From: Aptenodytes patagonicus
Taxonomy: Eukaryota > Chordata > Aves > Sphenisciformes > Spheniscidae
Direction of reading: 5' to 3'
Assembly: GCF_965638725.1 (NCBI RefSeq)
Contig: NC_134982.1
Coordinates: 42,646,799-42,710,798, forward strand
DNA length: 64,000 nucleotides
Shown: in pieces, positions 11,718 to 25,379 of the stretch
Position numbering within the stretch: position 1 is the stretch's first letter
How the letters are laid out: each line of letters begins with the position of its first letter
Notes under the pieces: model-generated
Told to the model about the DNA's origin: nothing
Database searches by the model: none
Seen by the model: the letters and a program-made list of their open reading frames with translations, nothing else
Program-made: the position numbers and the translations under genes

Positions 11718-11861
11718 TAATTGCTTTCATAATACGTGATGGACTGGTCACAAACATTTTGCTCTGGGTCAGCTGTGACTGGAAAAAGTATGTGTGATAT
11801 ACACCTGACATTCAGATGGCTATCACTATGATTCAGCCAAATCAGGAGTAGTCAGATCCCA
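11718..11861 (-). repeat. Right arm of 144-bp inverted repeat
   Basis: This is the partner of 11248-11391 in opposite orientation. Homology stops abruptly at both ends, at the outer end (TGGGATC against flank) and the inner end (AATTA). A transcript through the region could fold into a stem of over 140 base pairs. Confidence 0.97.
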
Positions 11862-14800
11862 TGTTTACTGTATTGTCATGACTTGTGCAATGCCTTGCAG
11901 ATGAATAGATGTTAGGCAGCTTGGAGGTTAGCATCAAGCTATTTCTGATCAGTATTCCTGTGGAAATAGCATGTAAGCGGTAATAATGTGTTACAGGAGG
12001 TAGTTGGATGAGACCTATTAAGAAAGCCACAAACAACGGGATGGGCAATGGATTTTTCAGCTCATTAAATGTAACAAAAACCAAAAATAACTTCATTTCA
12101 GATTTTGGTGAATCTGAATAATTTCTCTTTTGGGTGAGTTGGAAAGCAAAAAAATTAGATACCAAAATATTTTCTGACCTAGAACTTAAATCCCACTTTT
12201 CATGGGGAAGACTAGAAGGCAAAGGTGCTAAAGGCTTACAGAGAAGGGCAATCTCTCAGAGGGAAGAGCCTGTTAGAAGGGCATAAGAGGGAATGAGTAT
12301 GGAGATAAAAGGAGCAGATATTTGATGCCTATGAGACTTCACAAGTTTGGGAACACTTTACAAAAGAAAGTAAGCCAGTTTGTCAAAACCATCTGTCTTT
12401 ACTGCAAGAACTGGTTTCACAATGACATAAAGAATAAAAAATTGAACCAGTGACCACTGGACTCATTCACGAAAGTTGTATTTAGAAGCGCTGGGAAGAA
12501 CAATACCTTCTCAAAACCACAAGAGACATATTGCCCCAGTGGTAGATTTGCTTTTTTAAGTCCAGGAATACCCTGCATAGGCCCTCACCTCTACTCTCTT
12601 TACGGTTTACGGAAAGCTGAAGAGGCTTTGTTAATGTTCAAGCTACAAGGGAGAAAGCTTTTTCACCTGTGCAATAGCATCAGAAAGAGCAGAAGATGAA
12701 AATGATTGTCCTAGTGACTGACATTGCAGGGTGGAGGTAATGAAGGAAATGGCTGCAATGTTTTTTCCTGCATGCTAATTATGATTTTTTAAGATAATTT
12801 TCTTTTTTCCTTCCCTGGGCTTGCTGTTACAGCCTTGTTCACACACTAAGCAATGGCTGAGCAAACAGGAAAGATTCTGGTGAAAATTTCTCATTGTTAA
12901 AAGGAACCTGGAGTTTATAACACTCCTGCCATCACCAATATGTGATGCCGGTTCCCAAGCACGTGCAGAGCATGTCTGCGTTTGTGACAGCACTGCCATT
13001 TATATAAGGCAACCACTCTTTCATTTAGCAATCTTCTTTCTGCTGCCTATTGAAGAAATAGCCCTAATCATCGCTTGTGCCTGCCACTGAAAAGAGACCC
13101 TTCTCCGTGCATGCTATTTGACCGCAACCTTGTGCTTTCTTAACACAGGAAATATTTGCACAACAACGAGGGAAAGTGTTAGCCATAGTTTCCACTCTTG
13201 GTTTTTGGGCTACATTCCAATCGCTGTGCACACAATCCCAGTACTCCTGCAAGCAGCCTGTGCCAGACCCATCCATGCTGTGGACAGAAGGGTTACTCCG
13301 CACCAGTCTCCCAAAAGGTGCCTCACTATGGGCAGACCAGTCAGTTGCCCTCGCCAGTAAACCTGGCCTGGTGCTGCCCTACCCATCTACAGAGTCAAAC
13401 CAAAGCTCTGAATACAAAAGACATGTACAAAGAAGAAACCCAGAAGTAATACAAGACCAGTTTCTGATTTCTTTTGTCTGGGGGCTACGGGAGGGGAATA
13501 AAGCCCTAAAGTTAAAAGAGGAAGAAAAAATTGTGACCCTACCTCAAGCAATTCCTTCAATATTATTTTCTTCCAGTGATTACACAGCACAGACAACAGC
13601 AATACTGATTCCGTAAACACGAACACTCTAATAAACTAGATGAAGCGTAAAACTGCTTGCTATTAACCATATATAGATTTAAACAATTAAGGGCAAAATC
13701 AAGCTGCATTTCCTCCAGACTAGCTCTTCCCCCATAGACAGGCAAATTCTCATTAGAAGCAATATTTAGAAACAATAAGCAAAAGGCATTTTTTTCTGCT
13801 TAGTTCTTCTTAAATCATATCCTACCCCAATGTCAAACCGAGCACAACTCTAATATGTGCTATGCAATTGCAAAAAGATACGAAATATGAAAGGATAAAA
13901 GGCTGTTCCTAGGGTCAGGGCTGATAAAAAAAACCCTGTTATTTTATCCAAGTGTTTCTTGCTCTTTTTTTGCAACCCATCATGCATTTAGGGTGTGCAT
14001 TGTGTAACAAATAATTATCACCCATATCAGTAAGCAAGGTGTTAAAGAAGAAAGTAACCCTACTGCAATACTTAGAATCAAACTGTTAAATCAGATTCCC
14101 TTTCTCATGTAACTCCTTCCAACTTCTTTGAAGTTCAAACCCTTTCACCATATTTTCTTTCTTGGTTCTCTGCAGTTTCTTTGACTTTTTACTCCACAGT
14201 GTGCAACCTATTGTGTTAATACCATTGCAAAAGTGGCAATGATGCATGTGCCAAAGAGCTGGATCTGGTGACGTGGGAAATGCCAAACAGGGCTGCAAAT
14301 GAGAAGAACGTGTCCTTTGGCTCAAGCATGGTGTCTAGTAGGTTATATCCTTACTTGGAAGTTCATATTAAATAGCTTTTTGTAACTGGGATATCAGCCT
14401 TATTCCATCAACTTTCGTATCACCAATTTGCTTCACAGGGCTCCTTCCAGCATGACATTTGCTCTGCCTTCCACACCAAATGAGACCTGCTGGTTTCCAG
14501 TGAGTTCCTTGGTGGATGCTGGAAAGTGACTGCTGGTAGTAATATGGGAAGCTAACTCACATGCTATGTGTGAGATCTGACAGAGCTGCTCTCCAAGCTG
14601 CTGCTGGGTCATTTTGTCTTGCCCTAAGACTTGCAAGGCTTGCATGGTCTGAAAAATGCAGCTGGTATGTTTGTTCCTAAATTAATTACATTGTGGAAGC
14701 ACTGTGTGCTTCTCCCTCAGTTCTCCCAGTTAAGCTGCATCCATCAGAAATGAAAACAATGACTGTTTTGCTCATTGGGAGTTATAATTAAAAATCACTT

Positions 14801-15947
14801 CTTTGCCCCCCTCCCCCGCAAAAAAAAAACAAAACCAAAAACAACCTTCAGGATGGTTTTAGGACTTCTCTTATTCCACTTACTTTCTCAAGGGTATCCT
14901 GAGCTGCAGAGATTCAAAACAGCCCATCTAACTCAGTACTAGATTAATGCGGAGATGTTCTAACTGGTTCTTCTACATTATTAATATCACTACCTCCTGC
15001 ACTTGGATTGCTCGTTTTGCCTCACACTATTTACCTTGGCAAAGAAATAGCAGTGGGAACCCATAATTTATGCTACAAAACAGGCTGAGCAGAAGATTCT
15101 GTAGAGCCTGCTTTACCCTACAGAAATAATTATCCCCACAAACTCAGGGTTTTTCATAGCCATCATCAGTGTGGTATCAGATAGGTTTAATAAAGAGATA
15201 TATATAGTCCTTTGCTGCCTAAAAAAGAAATCAGAGATTAGTATATGCCATCGTGAACTTTGGTAACCTTGTACTTGTATGTGGCAACCAGAATGTACTA
15301 ACATGGAACAGATATTGTGAGGTATTGCTAAAGATTTACTTGTGAGTGAAAAAGGGAGCATATTCTGGGGTGATTTGGGTAATCTTCCACTTCCTTCTTT
15401 GACAGAAGAGAAGAAATAGTCTGTTCAGTTTTCAGATTGCTATTTTCTCACATCAGACAAACGACTTCAACAGTCATTGAGGTAAGAAAGAATGTGGCAC
15501 AAAAGCATTCAAACTGTTTTGTCTGATGTTAGAGAATATAAAAAAACTGAGCAAACTGACATTTTCTTCTTCTTCTAAGGAGAAATCGAGCCATGGAAGA
15601 GAATCTGTACAAACATGTATTTTGAACTACACATTTGTTTTCATGCTAAATTTTTAAGAAATTTTTACTGTCCATAGTAGGCCTGTTAACAAGAACATAA
15701 GTTTCTGAACCTGTTGCCTTTTGGAGGAACTTAATACCAAATGACTCAGAAGTTTGATATATTCTGAAAAATCTTTGAGAAGAAGCTGTGAAATAACACA
15801 TACCAACACCAGCTGCAGTTATGATTTTTCTAGCCTTTTGGCTCACCACACTGCCCTATTCCTGGCAGCTCACTCTCCACATCACTCCTCAACAGGCAAC
15901 TCATAATTCTCCAAAAGGTCAAATTTAGAAACAAAGAAGCAATCAAG

Positions 15948-15969
15948 CAAACAAACAAACAAACAAACA
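15948..15969. repeat. (CAAA)n microsatellite
   Basis: About five and a half tandem CAAA units, uninterrupted. Confidence 0.85.
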
Positions 15970-18660
15970 GAGGACAATGCTTACAGATAAGGCACAAATG
16001 TGACTTCATGGGCTGGTTGGTATCACTGTATCTAATTTCATTTCAGTAATACATAAACGCATAACCTTATTAATTACCACATTGGGCTCAGACTTTGCAT
16101 ATGTAAGGTTCAGATTCACAGTTTGTGGCCTCACCCAATTCAGTGAGAACAATTGTGCAAGTTTTTCTCAGTGTGAATGACATTATTACGTTTGGTATCT
16201 CCTATTCACTCTCACCACAGCCAGATGGAAAATGCACACGGCTGAACCTGGAAGTTCAAGGAAGATCAGTACCTCTGTTGTTCTGATCTTTCTGTGTAGG
16301 AATTTAATCAACTTCTCTGTCTGCTTTTATTGTAGCTTTCTTGTAGACTTGTTCCAAGAGCATGGATTAGTGAATTAATAGAGAAAAGGCTAACAAAAGA
16401 CAATTGTTTACCTGAGCACTCAAAAATGCTGCCAAGTTCGTATCAACTTGTTTATGCCAGTTGGCTACTTTTTGAGTGAATGTCAACACTATATTTAAAC
16501 AAAGAGAATGTCAATATGGAGTTGAAGGCCCTTCCATTTCAGTCCTTATCATATTGCTAAATTAGACAATTGCTTAAACTTTATCCTCCACTTTCCTGAC
16601 TAGTACTTCTGCTAAATAGATTTGTATCAGACAGCTTCCCTGTCTATAGTTTTTGATAAATTCATAAAATGTCAGATCGTGAGCACATTCACAGCAGCCT
16701 CATTTGCCCAAGAACACTTGAAGGATCTCAAAGGATTTACTACCATTTCTCAGTAAATGTTAGAACACATTAAATGCTTAAAAACAAAATTCTGGCCAAT
16801 GAATATCCCTAACACGTCAATCTAATAGGTTGCTTAAACATCAAGCCAAATTCTAATTTCAGATACCTCAGTTTAAATACTCAGTAGATTTTTTGAAATC
16901 AGTTGAATTATAATGGTTTAAATGAAAATAAATTATGGGAGAGCCTCACTCTATACTTTACTTCTTCACAGTGTATTGAAACCCCATCAGTTTTACCTAT
17001 GTGGGCTAGTTGTCCCTGTATATGTTTGCCAGGAATATGGATTATATTCAATTATAAATTAGTAAAAAAGCTAAGTGATTTTTATTCAGAAATTCCAAAG
17101 TTAAGGTAATTATTTCCTGTGCATTAGTTGACATGATATATATAGTGATTTTTATTCAAACAACTTTTAGTCCTGAACCAATTTCTGAAGAATCATGTCT
17201 GATACATAAAAGGTTCTCTAATGTGATCTTGCTTCATTAGCAGAGCCTCAGTATGTTCAGCATTAACCGATACAATTAACATCTACCACTTCATTTTAAG
17301 CTTCTTCACAAGTAGAATGTGCAATGCAATATTTTGCTGTGGTAGGAATGAGGATTTTTTTTTCTTTTTGACTTTGCTTTGAACATAGCTATTGCCATGC
17401 ATGTATAGGAGAGAGGAGAAACAGCATGAATGATACGTGGTTGGTTCTTTATTTCTGTGAGAAGGCCAAGCCAGTTTCCCAGAATGGTCTATCAATACAT
17501 TAAACTTCTTCGTACAGAAAGTTGCAACAGTATGCCAAAGAAACAAAACCGTCAACACTGGACTTCACTCTGAGCTTTAAGTGAATATTTACATGTTTTG
17601 GGCTCAGACCGTAAATTGTCTTGAACATACCTTCAGATATTACACAGAAGGTGGCTGCAAGAAGCAAAGGTTGCAAAAGGTTTGGACAGTCATGTCTATG
17701 ACTGCAGCAATGCGATATCTACACCTATGCAGAACATTTCATCAGTAAACCTCAAAGCACTTCACTGAAGAAATAATTGCCCTCTTTATTTAATTCAGAA
17801 ACTACAGGTACCAGAAAATCTATACATCAGGTACTCTTTCTTCTTGGTTTGCATTAGAAACACATTTTTGCAAAGGCACAGCTTCAAGCTGCATTATTAG
17901 AAAGGCTTCTTTGTATTTACTTAAGTGCAGTTTTTCAGATTGAGATAACCTCTCTTTATTTCTCACTCCTTTACTGGCTTGGTGCTAGAAAATAACAGGC
18001 TACAGGTCTTCACACACAACAGCTTTTTCACTTAAGATTATTGAAAGAACAGTGATTTATTGGAATGATTTTCTCTGCTGTATCAATTTATATCACTACA
18101 GCTTGTTGGTGTCTGCTTGAATAGAGATTTTTAGCATCACTAAAGCTTTAGCTTGCTTATGACCTTCATTTTCCTTACTTTAGACATCATGGGGAAGAAA
18201 GTGCTGTCTCAGATTACTGGATGGTTTCTTGGTAAATTAAAACTAAGTCCATGGATTTCCAGTGCTGGTTTAAACCCTTTCGGTGAACACCATCCTAAGG
18301 TACAGAGAGCAGCCAATTGACAGATCAAACAACATTAAGAGTAAATAGAATGTCAAATGTATGGATCGAATGAAGATATTTGAGCCAGGAAGCCTTTGTG
18401 CAGGACAATGGAGTCTTTCTGAGGATGCAGTTCAAATCTTCGTATGTGGATCTTGAAGGAAAAATGGTTTTCTTCAGGGTGGCAACAATCCTACTTCCTA
18501 GCAGAGCTACCGAGATGAATTTTAGGCATGTGCCAGCAAGCTGGGACACAAACCCACATCAGCATACTTGTTTATAACATTTTTCACTACTAAACCATTT
18601 TACATTATAGTTCAAACCCCTGAATTTTGCTTGGAAATCAGGCTTGTTTATTTCTTTGAG

Positions 18661-18689
18661 TTTATTTTATTTTATTTTATTTTATTTTA
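18661..18689. repeat. (TTTTA)n microsatellite
   Basis: About six tandem five-base units (TTTAT phase), uninterrupted. Confidence 0.85.
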
Positions 18690-20022
18690 CAGACTTCTTC
18701 CTTATATAGAGTTGTTTCACTGTTTCAAGAGTTACCAGCAGTGTAAGATCCCTCTGGACTTCTCACAAGGAAAAAGGTATGGTATTTTTCAAAAGTTTCA
18801 TTCTTTTGAGGACTGAAAACCTTTTAAGAGAACAGAGCTGCTCTTGAGGACTTACTATAGTACTGAGAGCAAGAAATGAAACCCTTTCTTTCTCACAACC
18901 TTCTTGTAACTCATCATCATCAAGAGGTAAATTCTTCTGGCTTTTTTTGTTGTTTGTTATTTTTTTTAATTTTTACCTCTGCCACAAAACACCACCACCT
19001 ATGAACACTACATGATAAGACTGGGCTTAGGAAAAGAAAGACCAATGGAAAAAAATTCAAAGAGATCCAGCAGGGATTTTATCCCTCAGGAAGGCTCAAT
19101 GGAGCTGCTCAAAACAAATATGAGAAGAAAGTTTTTTGTCCTGGATATTCAAAATTACTTTAATAAATGATACATAAGTGAAATTATACATTTATCAGAC
19201 TGTGCTAAGGAAAGGTACTAAGTATTCTTGACCTAGAAAGTATGAAACTGTTAAAAGGTATCAGGTATGAAGAGGAAGCTTATGAAGTTTTTACAAGAGA
19301 CCTCAATTTTATAGGCAGTTTCAAAGTCTTAGGGAACCTCTTGTTCAGCATCTATCTGTGACAGACATGAGACACTCAAACCTGAACAAAATGTTTACAT
19401 AGAACCCAGTTTTAAACTCAGAATAAAAAAAGGAGTGGTGAATTCCAGAATGTAAATTGACTAGGCTGTAATTAGGACCCCACATTTACCCTCCAGAGCA
19501 GAACAATAAGGGACAACGTGACCAAACCACTAACTCTTGGGAACATAAAGAAACAAGACAGATTTGGAAACTTAAGTCTGCAAAATCAACAGGATGACTT
19601 TGGAAAAGGGCACTGTGAAAGAATGTATAAAGTGTGCAATAAAATACACATCCCAGCAGTATCCATCCTTTTGATGAAAGTGCTACATTTCCAAGAACTT
19701 AAGCCATCTGCAAAAGCCTGTGGACAAAGATGAAATTCCTAATAAAAACAAAAGTATACTCTTACTCTACAGTACACCAGTACTGATTCTAGGAACTGTT
19801 CAACAGGCGTTTGTATCTGGTAATATGAATAAAACCATTGTGATTTATGGTAATGTGCAGTTTATATGATTATATGATGTCTAAGCTTACAGTAAAGTCA
19901 CAAACAAGCAATAATCAGATCATATTCCAGGGGACAATTCTTATTATAGGTTCATGTGTGCTAAATATACAAATTAAAGACAATCCTGTGTTGCAGGAAT
20001 TATGCAGCCGCCACCTAGTCCA

Positions 20023-20517
20023 TGTTAGGAATTATGTGGATGCCACTGTCAACAGGGCTCAGCCCTAGGTTCCTGCTCGAAGAAGACAAGTCGCCAATGT
20101 GCTGAGTAAATAAGTGGTTTATTTATCTGACATGCAGAGCAGCTCAAGCTGGGTGCCTCCAAGGAGGGACCCCCATTGCAGACCATGCACCCCAATTATA
20201 CCCTTATAAACAGATTTCCCAGAACATACAACCCATTACTTGATCCCCAAGTCCAATCACTTAATTCTGGTTGATGGTCTTTTGATTTCTTACTGGTTTT
20301 CCTGGTCACTGGGCTGGTCTTCTTCTGAAGTTACTACATTCCTTGGAATTGTTTCCTTGGTCCTTATCTTCTTCATTCTGCTTGCATCTGCTGGTTTCAG
20401 CTAGTTTTGTGGTTGCAACATTAACTTTATCAAAAAGTTTATTCTCAGACAGCTCTTGCAGCCTAATGCTTCAAGTACTTTAGGTTCAAGTGCTAAGCAA
20501 GGCTATTAATCCTAACA
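20023..20517 (-). mobile_element. Solo LTR of an endogenous retrovirus-like element
   Basis: Read on the minus strand, this 495-bp unit starts TGTTAGGA and ends TCCTAACA, an exact 8-bp terminal inverted repeat with the TG..CA ends of LTRs. Within it are a TATA-like element (TTATAAGGG), then an AATAAA (20123-20118) about 100 bases before the end, the usual U3-R-U5 order. No gag, pol or env sequence adjoins it, and no second copy is in the window, so it is a solo LTR. A matching target-site duplication is not obvious. The family is not identified. Confidence 0.8.
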
Positions 20518-21039
20518 ATTCTCAACACATAGATTATGATTTCCTTAGAGAATGGAGAACCTAGTCCAGTAATGGAAAATATCAGTCTATAAATTTTATT
20601 CACAGCTGACATAATAGAAAAGAACCCCCATGGGAGTACTGGAAAATTCTTGTGTTCAGATCTCATACTTCGGCAGTTTCTCAGGAATCACATATAGGGT
20701 GCTTTTTTGAAGGTGGTGTACGGAGATACTGACTGCCCAGAGGGACGGAGCAGGACATTCTGTTTCCAGCAGAGCAAATGTGGTAAAAAATAGCTTACCT
20801 CTTGAAAAATTTTCAGCTGATCCCCGTTAACAGAGCAACCCTGCTATAAAAAACGAACCCACAATAACAGATAACGTACAGTGAAAGTGTAACTGAAAGA
20901 AAATTCAGAAATAACAAAAGTATTGCCTACTTTACAGAAATTAGACAAAATGCCCTAAAGAAAGCAATATGGGGAAATTATGAGTAGATGTTGAAAGCTT
21001 GACAAGAAAGAATCAAATAATAAAGAATCATGCTGGACA

Positions 21040-21941
21040 TAGCTGGTTCCAGACAGCTCCAAGATGGATCCACCGCTGGCCAAAGCTGAGCCTGTCAGTG
21101 ACACTGGTGGCACCTCTGTGATAACATATTTAGGAAAGGGTAAAAAACACTGCACAGCAGCTGTGAGAGAGAGGAGTGAGAAAAACGTGGGAGAAACAGC
21201 CCTGCAGACACCAAGGTCAGTGGAGAAGGAGGGGGAGGAGGTGCTCCAGATGCAGGAGCAGAGACTCCCCTGCAGCCTGTGGTGAAGACCATGGTGGAGC
21301 AGGCTGTCCCCCTGCAGCCCGTGGAAGACCCCATGCCACAGCAGATGGACGTGCCCTGAAGGAAGCTGCAGCCAGTGGAGACCCCACACAGGAGCAGGCT
21401 CCTGGCAGGAGCTGCAGCCCAGGGGGGAACCCACAGGTCCAGAAGTCCAGAAGGACTGAAGCCCGTGGGAAGGATCCATGCTGGTGCAGTTTGTGAAGGA
21501 CTGTATCCCATGGAGGGACTCATGCTGGAGCAGGGGAACAGCGTGAGGAGGAAGGCGTGACAAAGAGGAGCTGTTATGGACTGACCACAACCCCCATTCC
21601 TCATCCTCCTGTGCTGCTCAGGGGGGAGGAGGTAGAAGAGTCAGAAACAAAGGAGTAAAGCTGAGCCTGGGAAAAAGCCAGAGGGGCTAGGGGGAAGATG
21701 GTTTTAGTTTTGCCTTTGTTTCTCATCACTCTACACTATTTTTAATTGGCAGTAAATTAAAGTAATCTTTCCCAAGTTGAGTCTGTTTTGACCATGATGG
21801 TAATTGGCAAGCAATCTCCCTGTCTTTATTCCAACCCATGAGCTTTTCCATTTTATCTTCTCCCCCTGTCCTGTTAAGGAGGCAGAGTAAGAGAGCGGCT
21901 GGGTAGGCATCTGGCAGCAAGCCAAGGTGAAACCCACCACA
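21040..21941 (+). mobile_element. LTR-like avian interspersed repeat with internal minisatellite
   Basis: A GC-rich segment (about 21060-21560) is built of imperfect units of roughly 40-60 bases containing GCTGCAGCCCGTGG-like and GGAGCAGGCT-like cores. It is followed by a tail (to about 21941) with features I recall from a common avian LTR family: AATTGGCAGTAAATTAAA, GAGTCTGTTTTGACC, and an AACCCACCACA end. The 211-codon minus-strand ORF here follows the tandem repeats and is not a gene. The left boundary is uncertain and may lie further left. The family assignment is from memory and needs a repeat search. Confidence 0.6.
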
Positions 21942-24900
21942 GTGGTACAATGAGAGGCCCCTAATTTACCCAGTATATGTTTTACAGTTAATTTTGGCAA
22001 CTCAAGGCTGCAATCCACTCCACTCTATTTTCAATTCTGTAATTAGGCTTAGATTTACAGTTAGGTTTTTGGGGGTTTTTTTGTGGACTATGGTGGAAGT
22101 GTGATTGTTGAGTAGTATGCGAGGCAAAGGTAGAAGAACAATCCTAGTAGTGAAAGTATAGCAATGATTGCCGTACTAACTACCAGCCAGTGTCTTGGAA
22201 GAAGTTTGTCCCAGGGTGGCCTTGATCATGCAGTACTAATATTGTTTATTCATATTAAACTTATTTTAAAATTACCTGAAAAATTTGCCTCTCAAAAAGT
22301 ATGACGATTTTGTGTAAACACACAACGGGTAAAATGAAAGAGTATTTCTAATAGGTATTACACATATTCTGAGGAAGAAAACATGACCTTCCCTTATTAA
22401 CTTTAGGCTTGAGCCATGTTCATCCCTACAAATTAATACTCAGAAGAGTATTAAGAAGTCACTTTGCTCCAAAGAGAAGTATGCTACAATGTGCTTCAGC
22501 TGTGTTTTCTTAAATGGGGTGGGGTGTCTTCCTTCTGCCAATGTTCTGTGTTAAAGTGATCTTGGCAGCTGTGATCATCTTCTTCAGACCCTTTGTTTTC
22601 CTGCACACAGTGTTTGCATTTCTGGCACCCCCCCTCTGACTTGTGCTGAGGCCTAGCTTTTGAGAGTTCATCTGCAAATTGAAGATTAGCATTATTTTTT
22701 TCCCTACTCAGGCACAGAGCAAGCAGTGTGGGGAATCTCGGCAAGAGCATTAAATCTCATAAACTTTACAACAAAGGGAAATCTTACTAGGGATACTTAC
22801 AGAAAAGATAATAAAAATTTCTGGATTGTAGCAACTCTTTCCTTAGAGAAGGCTAATGTAGTAAAGGCATGGTCTCCACATTAAGAAACCTTCAAGCCCT
22901 AACAGGATTCAAAACTGGGGTTAGGATCCTCTGTCTACCTGAGGTTAGATATTAGGATCTAGGATCTTCCTAATATTAGGTCTGAACTATCACAAGAGGC
23001 AGATTACTGGGGTTACAGTTACTAGACACAAAAACTCAGACAAGTGATCTTTTGGAAAGGTTAGCAGAGAAGCTCTTAGCATTACAAAATGCTAAGACCA
23101 CTGTCTGGCTTTTCAGAAAAAGGAAACTTTTACTTCCTTAAAACTGGTAAAATTGAGAAGACACAAGAATGAGCAGTAAGTATTAGGTTTAAAAAATTCT
23201 TTGCAGCTCAAACTTTTGACAGAGCATAAAGAAACTAAGGTCTTTAAAAATGTTCTATATTCTTTAGGTTTTTTCTTTAGAAAAAGCCTAAAAGCCTGGA
23301 GGCAGCTGTCAAATGACAAATGAGATACTAATATCAATTTAGAGCAAGCATGCCTATGAGACAGATGTCCTCCTAGTGGAAATATATTTAAGCTGTATTC
23401 TCCTGCACCATAACTATGTAAGTTTAGCCATGCACAGAAAACTGTTCTTGAAACTTTCTCAGTTATGGTCTTTGTATGCCTTGTTCTCACTGGATTGTTG
23501 GTCTTACCACAGCTACCAAATATGCATGTACAAATTGATTGCACGCGAACTCGTCAAGATTTACAACAAAATCAATTATGTATTTCCCATATTTGTGACT
23601 TGCCTTTTGTTTACTTTTGTCTATATTTTGTCTCTAAGTTCCACTTTTTCCATTGTTTTATTTAATTCCTCTATCAGTACTGCCAAAATTGTGGATGACT
23701 TCTCTTTTTTCTTTTTTACTTTGTTTTGTTTCCCAGCTGCCATACAGTCAGATCTCTCACTGGGCTATCACATAGCAGGAAGGGCAGCTTGTGGACTCTG
23801 CCATCTTCATATTCCAGCGTCAAGGTTAGAAGAGCGAAACCAGGTGCAAACCCACTTCATCCATTTTCTTTCAGGATCACTTGACAAAAACTACCCATGA
23901 AGGGAACCATAACTGAAACACAGTCCTTGAAATTTCACAAAGCTGCAATAAACAAATGATGAGTCTTTGCCAGCATGGTCAGCCAAGGATCACAACCTCT
24001 CTAATCATGTCAGTCTATGAAGAACTCCACTTTCTACCTGTGCAAAAGTTAGAGAATAACAGCCTTCTGAACTTCAGCTATCTACCTGAAATAACTACAT
24101 TTAGTAATGACTTTAATGCTTTTTCTTTTTTTTTCTCTCCACAGGAAGTAGTTGTTAGAGGGAACTTTCTGTTACTGCACCAATATACATCAACACTGGT
24201 GCTTTGCTTATTTTGATCCAACACACTTCTTTGCATCTGTAGCTGTGCAAGTAATTAAGGCAGGGGGAATGAAAAACAATGAAAGAAAAGATCTGCCCCC
24301 TAAGCTTACCCAATTCACTCTCTTAAGAATACGCAGTGTTCAGCTCTACTGTTACTACTTCTCATACTGCAATGGCAATACTGCGATGCTTTGCAGACAG
24401 TTTAGCAAGAGAACAAATACTTAAATTTATGCTACCTGTGACTTATTGTTCTAATTTACATGCAAGACCAGCAAGATACAGTCATCGGCTGTAATCATAA
24501 AACATTACTTACCATGGGAAAAACAAATAGGCCATCTCGCCCCCGCCCCACAAATTTCTCACTCCTGTTGGAAACTTCTGTTACCAACCTCTACTGGGTT
24601 TACAGAGGAAAGGCCGTTTTAGTATGGTGCTCCAGCAGAAGTTCAGCCCTATAAACAATCAACACATTAGAAAGACCGCCTTTTTTTCCCCACCTGTCAG
24701 GAAAAAAGGAAGGACTGCCAAGCTAGGGTGTAGTTATACACTACTTCTCTACCCAGAAGGTACATATATAATGGAAATTTTCTGGACAACAAGGTGTAGA
24801 TTTGAGGTCTCGCAGTGCATTCCCAAACTAACCTGCCTGATCTAAGTGGTGACATGTGGAAGCAATTCCTCCTCCTTCTCCTGGCAGTGTCTCCCGGTGA

Positions 24901-25379
24901 CAGCCTTGAAATCAAATCTTCTCATTTTCTTGTTAGCTTTCAGCCCCTTGATCCTGCTTACTGTGCAGATGCTCCAGTGGGAGCTCACAACTGGGATGAG
25001 GAAAGGACAGAAGAGTCCTTTAGGTGTGCCTCGATCTGCCAAATCATACTGCACTCCAGATAATGCTGATGTGCTGGGATTCTTCAGGAATGCTGCAAGC
25101 ACTGTTCAAGCTGCCGCAGGCTGCTGCACTTGGGTTTTTTTGATGACGAAGATGCTTTCTTTGAATTTCCTATTTCTTTAGAATTTAATTTTCTGTTTTC
25201 TTTTTAAGTACTTTGATAACATATTAAGAAGCTGCCTGCCCCTAAACTCCAGCTGTTTCACAGCTCTCCAAACCCTGCTGAGTATGTTTATCGTTGGACA
25301 GTCATCTGATGGGACAAAGTGAACAACAAATCAAAGTCTTCCTCTGACTCTGTCTAGACACGTTTTTTCTTTTCACCGC
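21942..25379. other. Intergenic DNA, no gene seen
   Basis: AT-rich, with scattered ORFs of up to 174 codons (23376-23900, plus) whose translations are hydrophobic and unstructured, as expected of T-rich sequence. No domain is recognised. Confidence 0.55.

Larger units (their letters stand above)
11862..20022. other. Intergenic DNA, no gene seen
   Basis: AT-rich sequence with minor simple repeats (CAAA units at 15948-15969, TTTTA units at 18661-18689). The longest ORF (146 codons at 13176-13616, plus) has no recognisable domain and overlaps others, so I do not call a gene. Confidence 0.6.

Noticed and set aside
13176-13616. 146-codon plus-strand ORF
   Set aside because: Overlapping frames, no domain, no splice or promoter context.
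20955-21604. 211- and 169-codon minus-strand ORFs
   Set aside because: They follow tandem units of an LTR-like repeat and show no protein domain.
23376-23900. 174-codon hydrophobic ORF
   Set aside because: T-rich DNA gives Phe/Leu-rich translations. No signal peptide or membrane-protein family is recognised.
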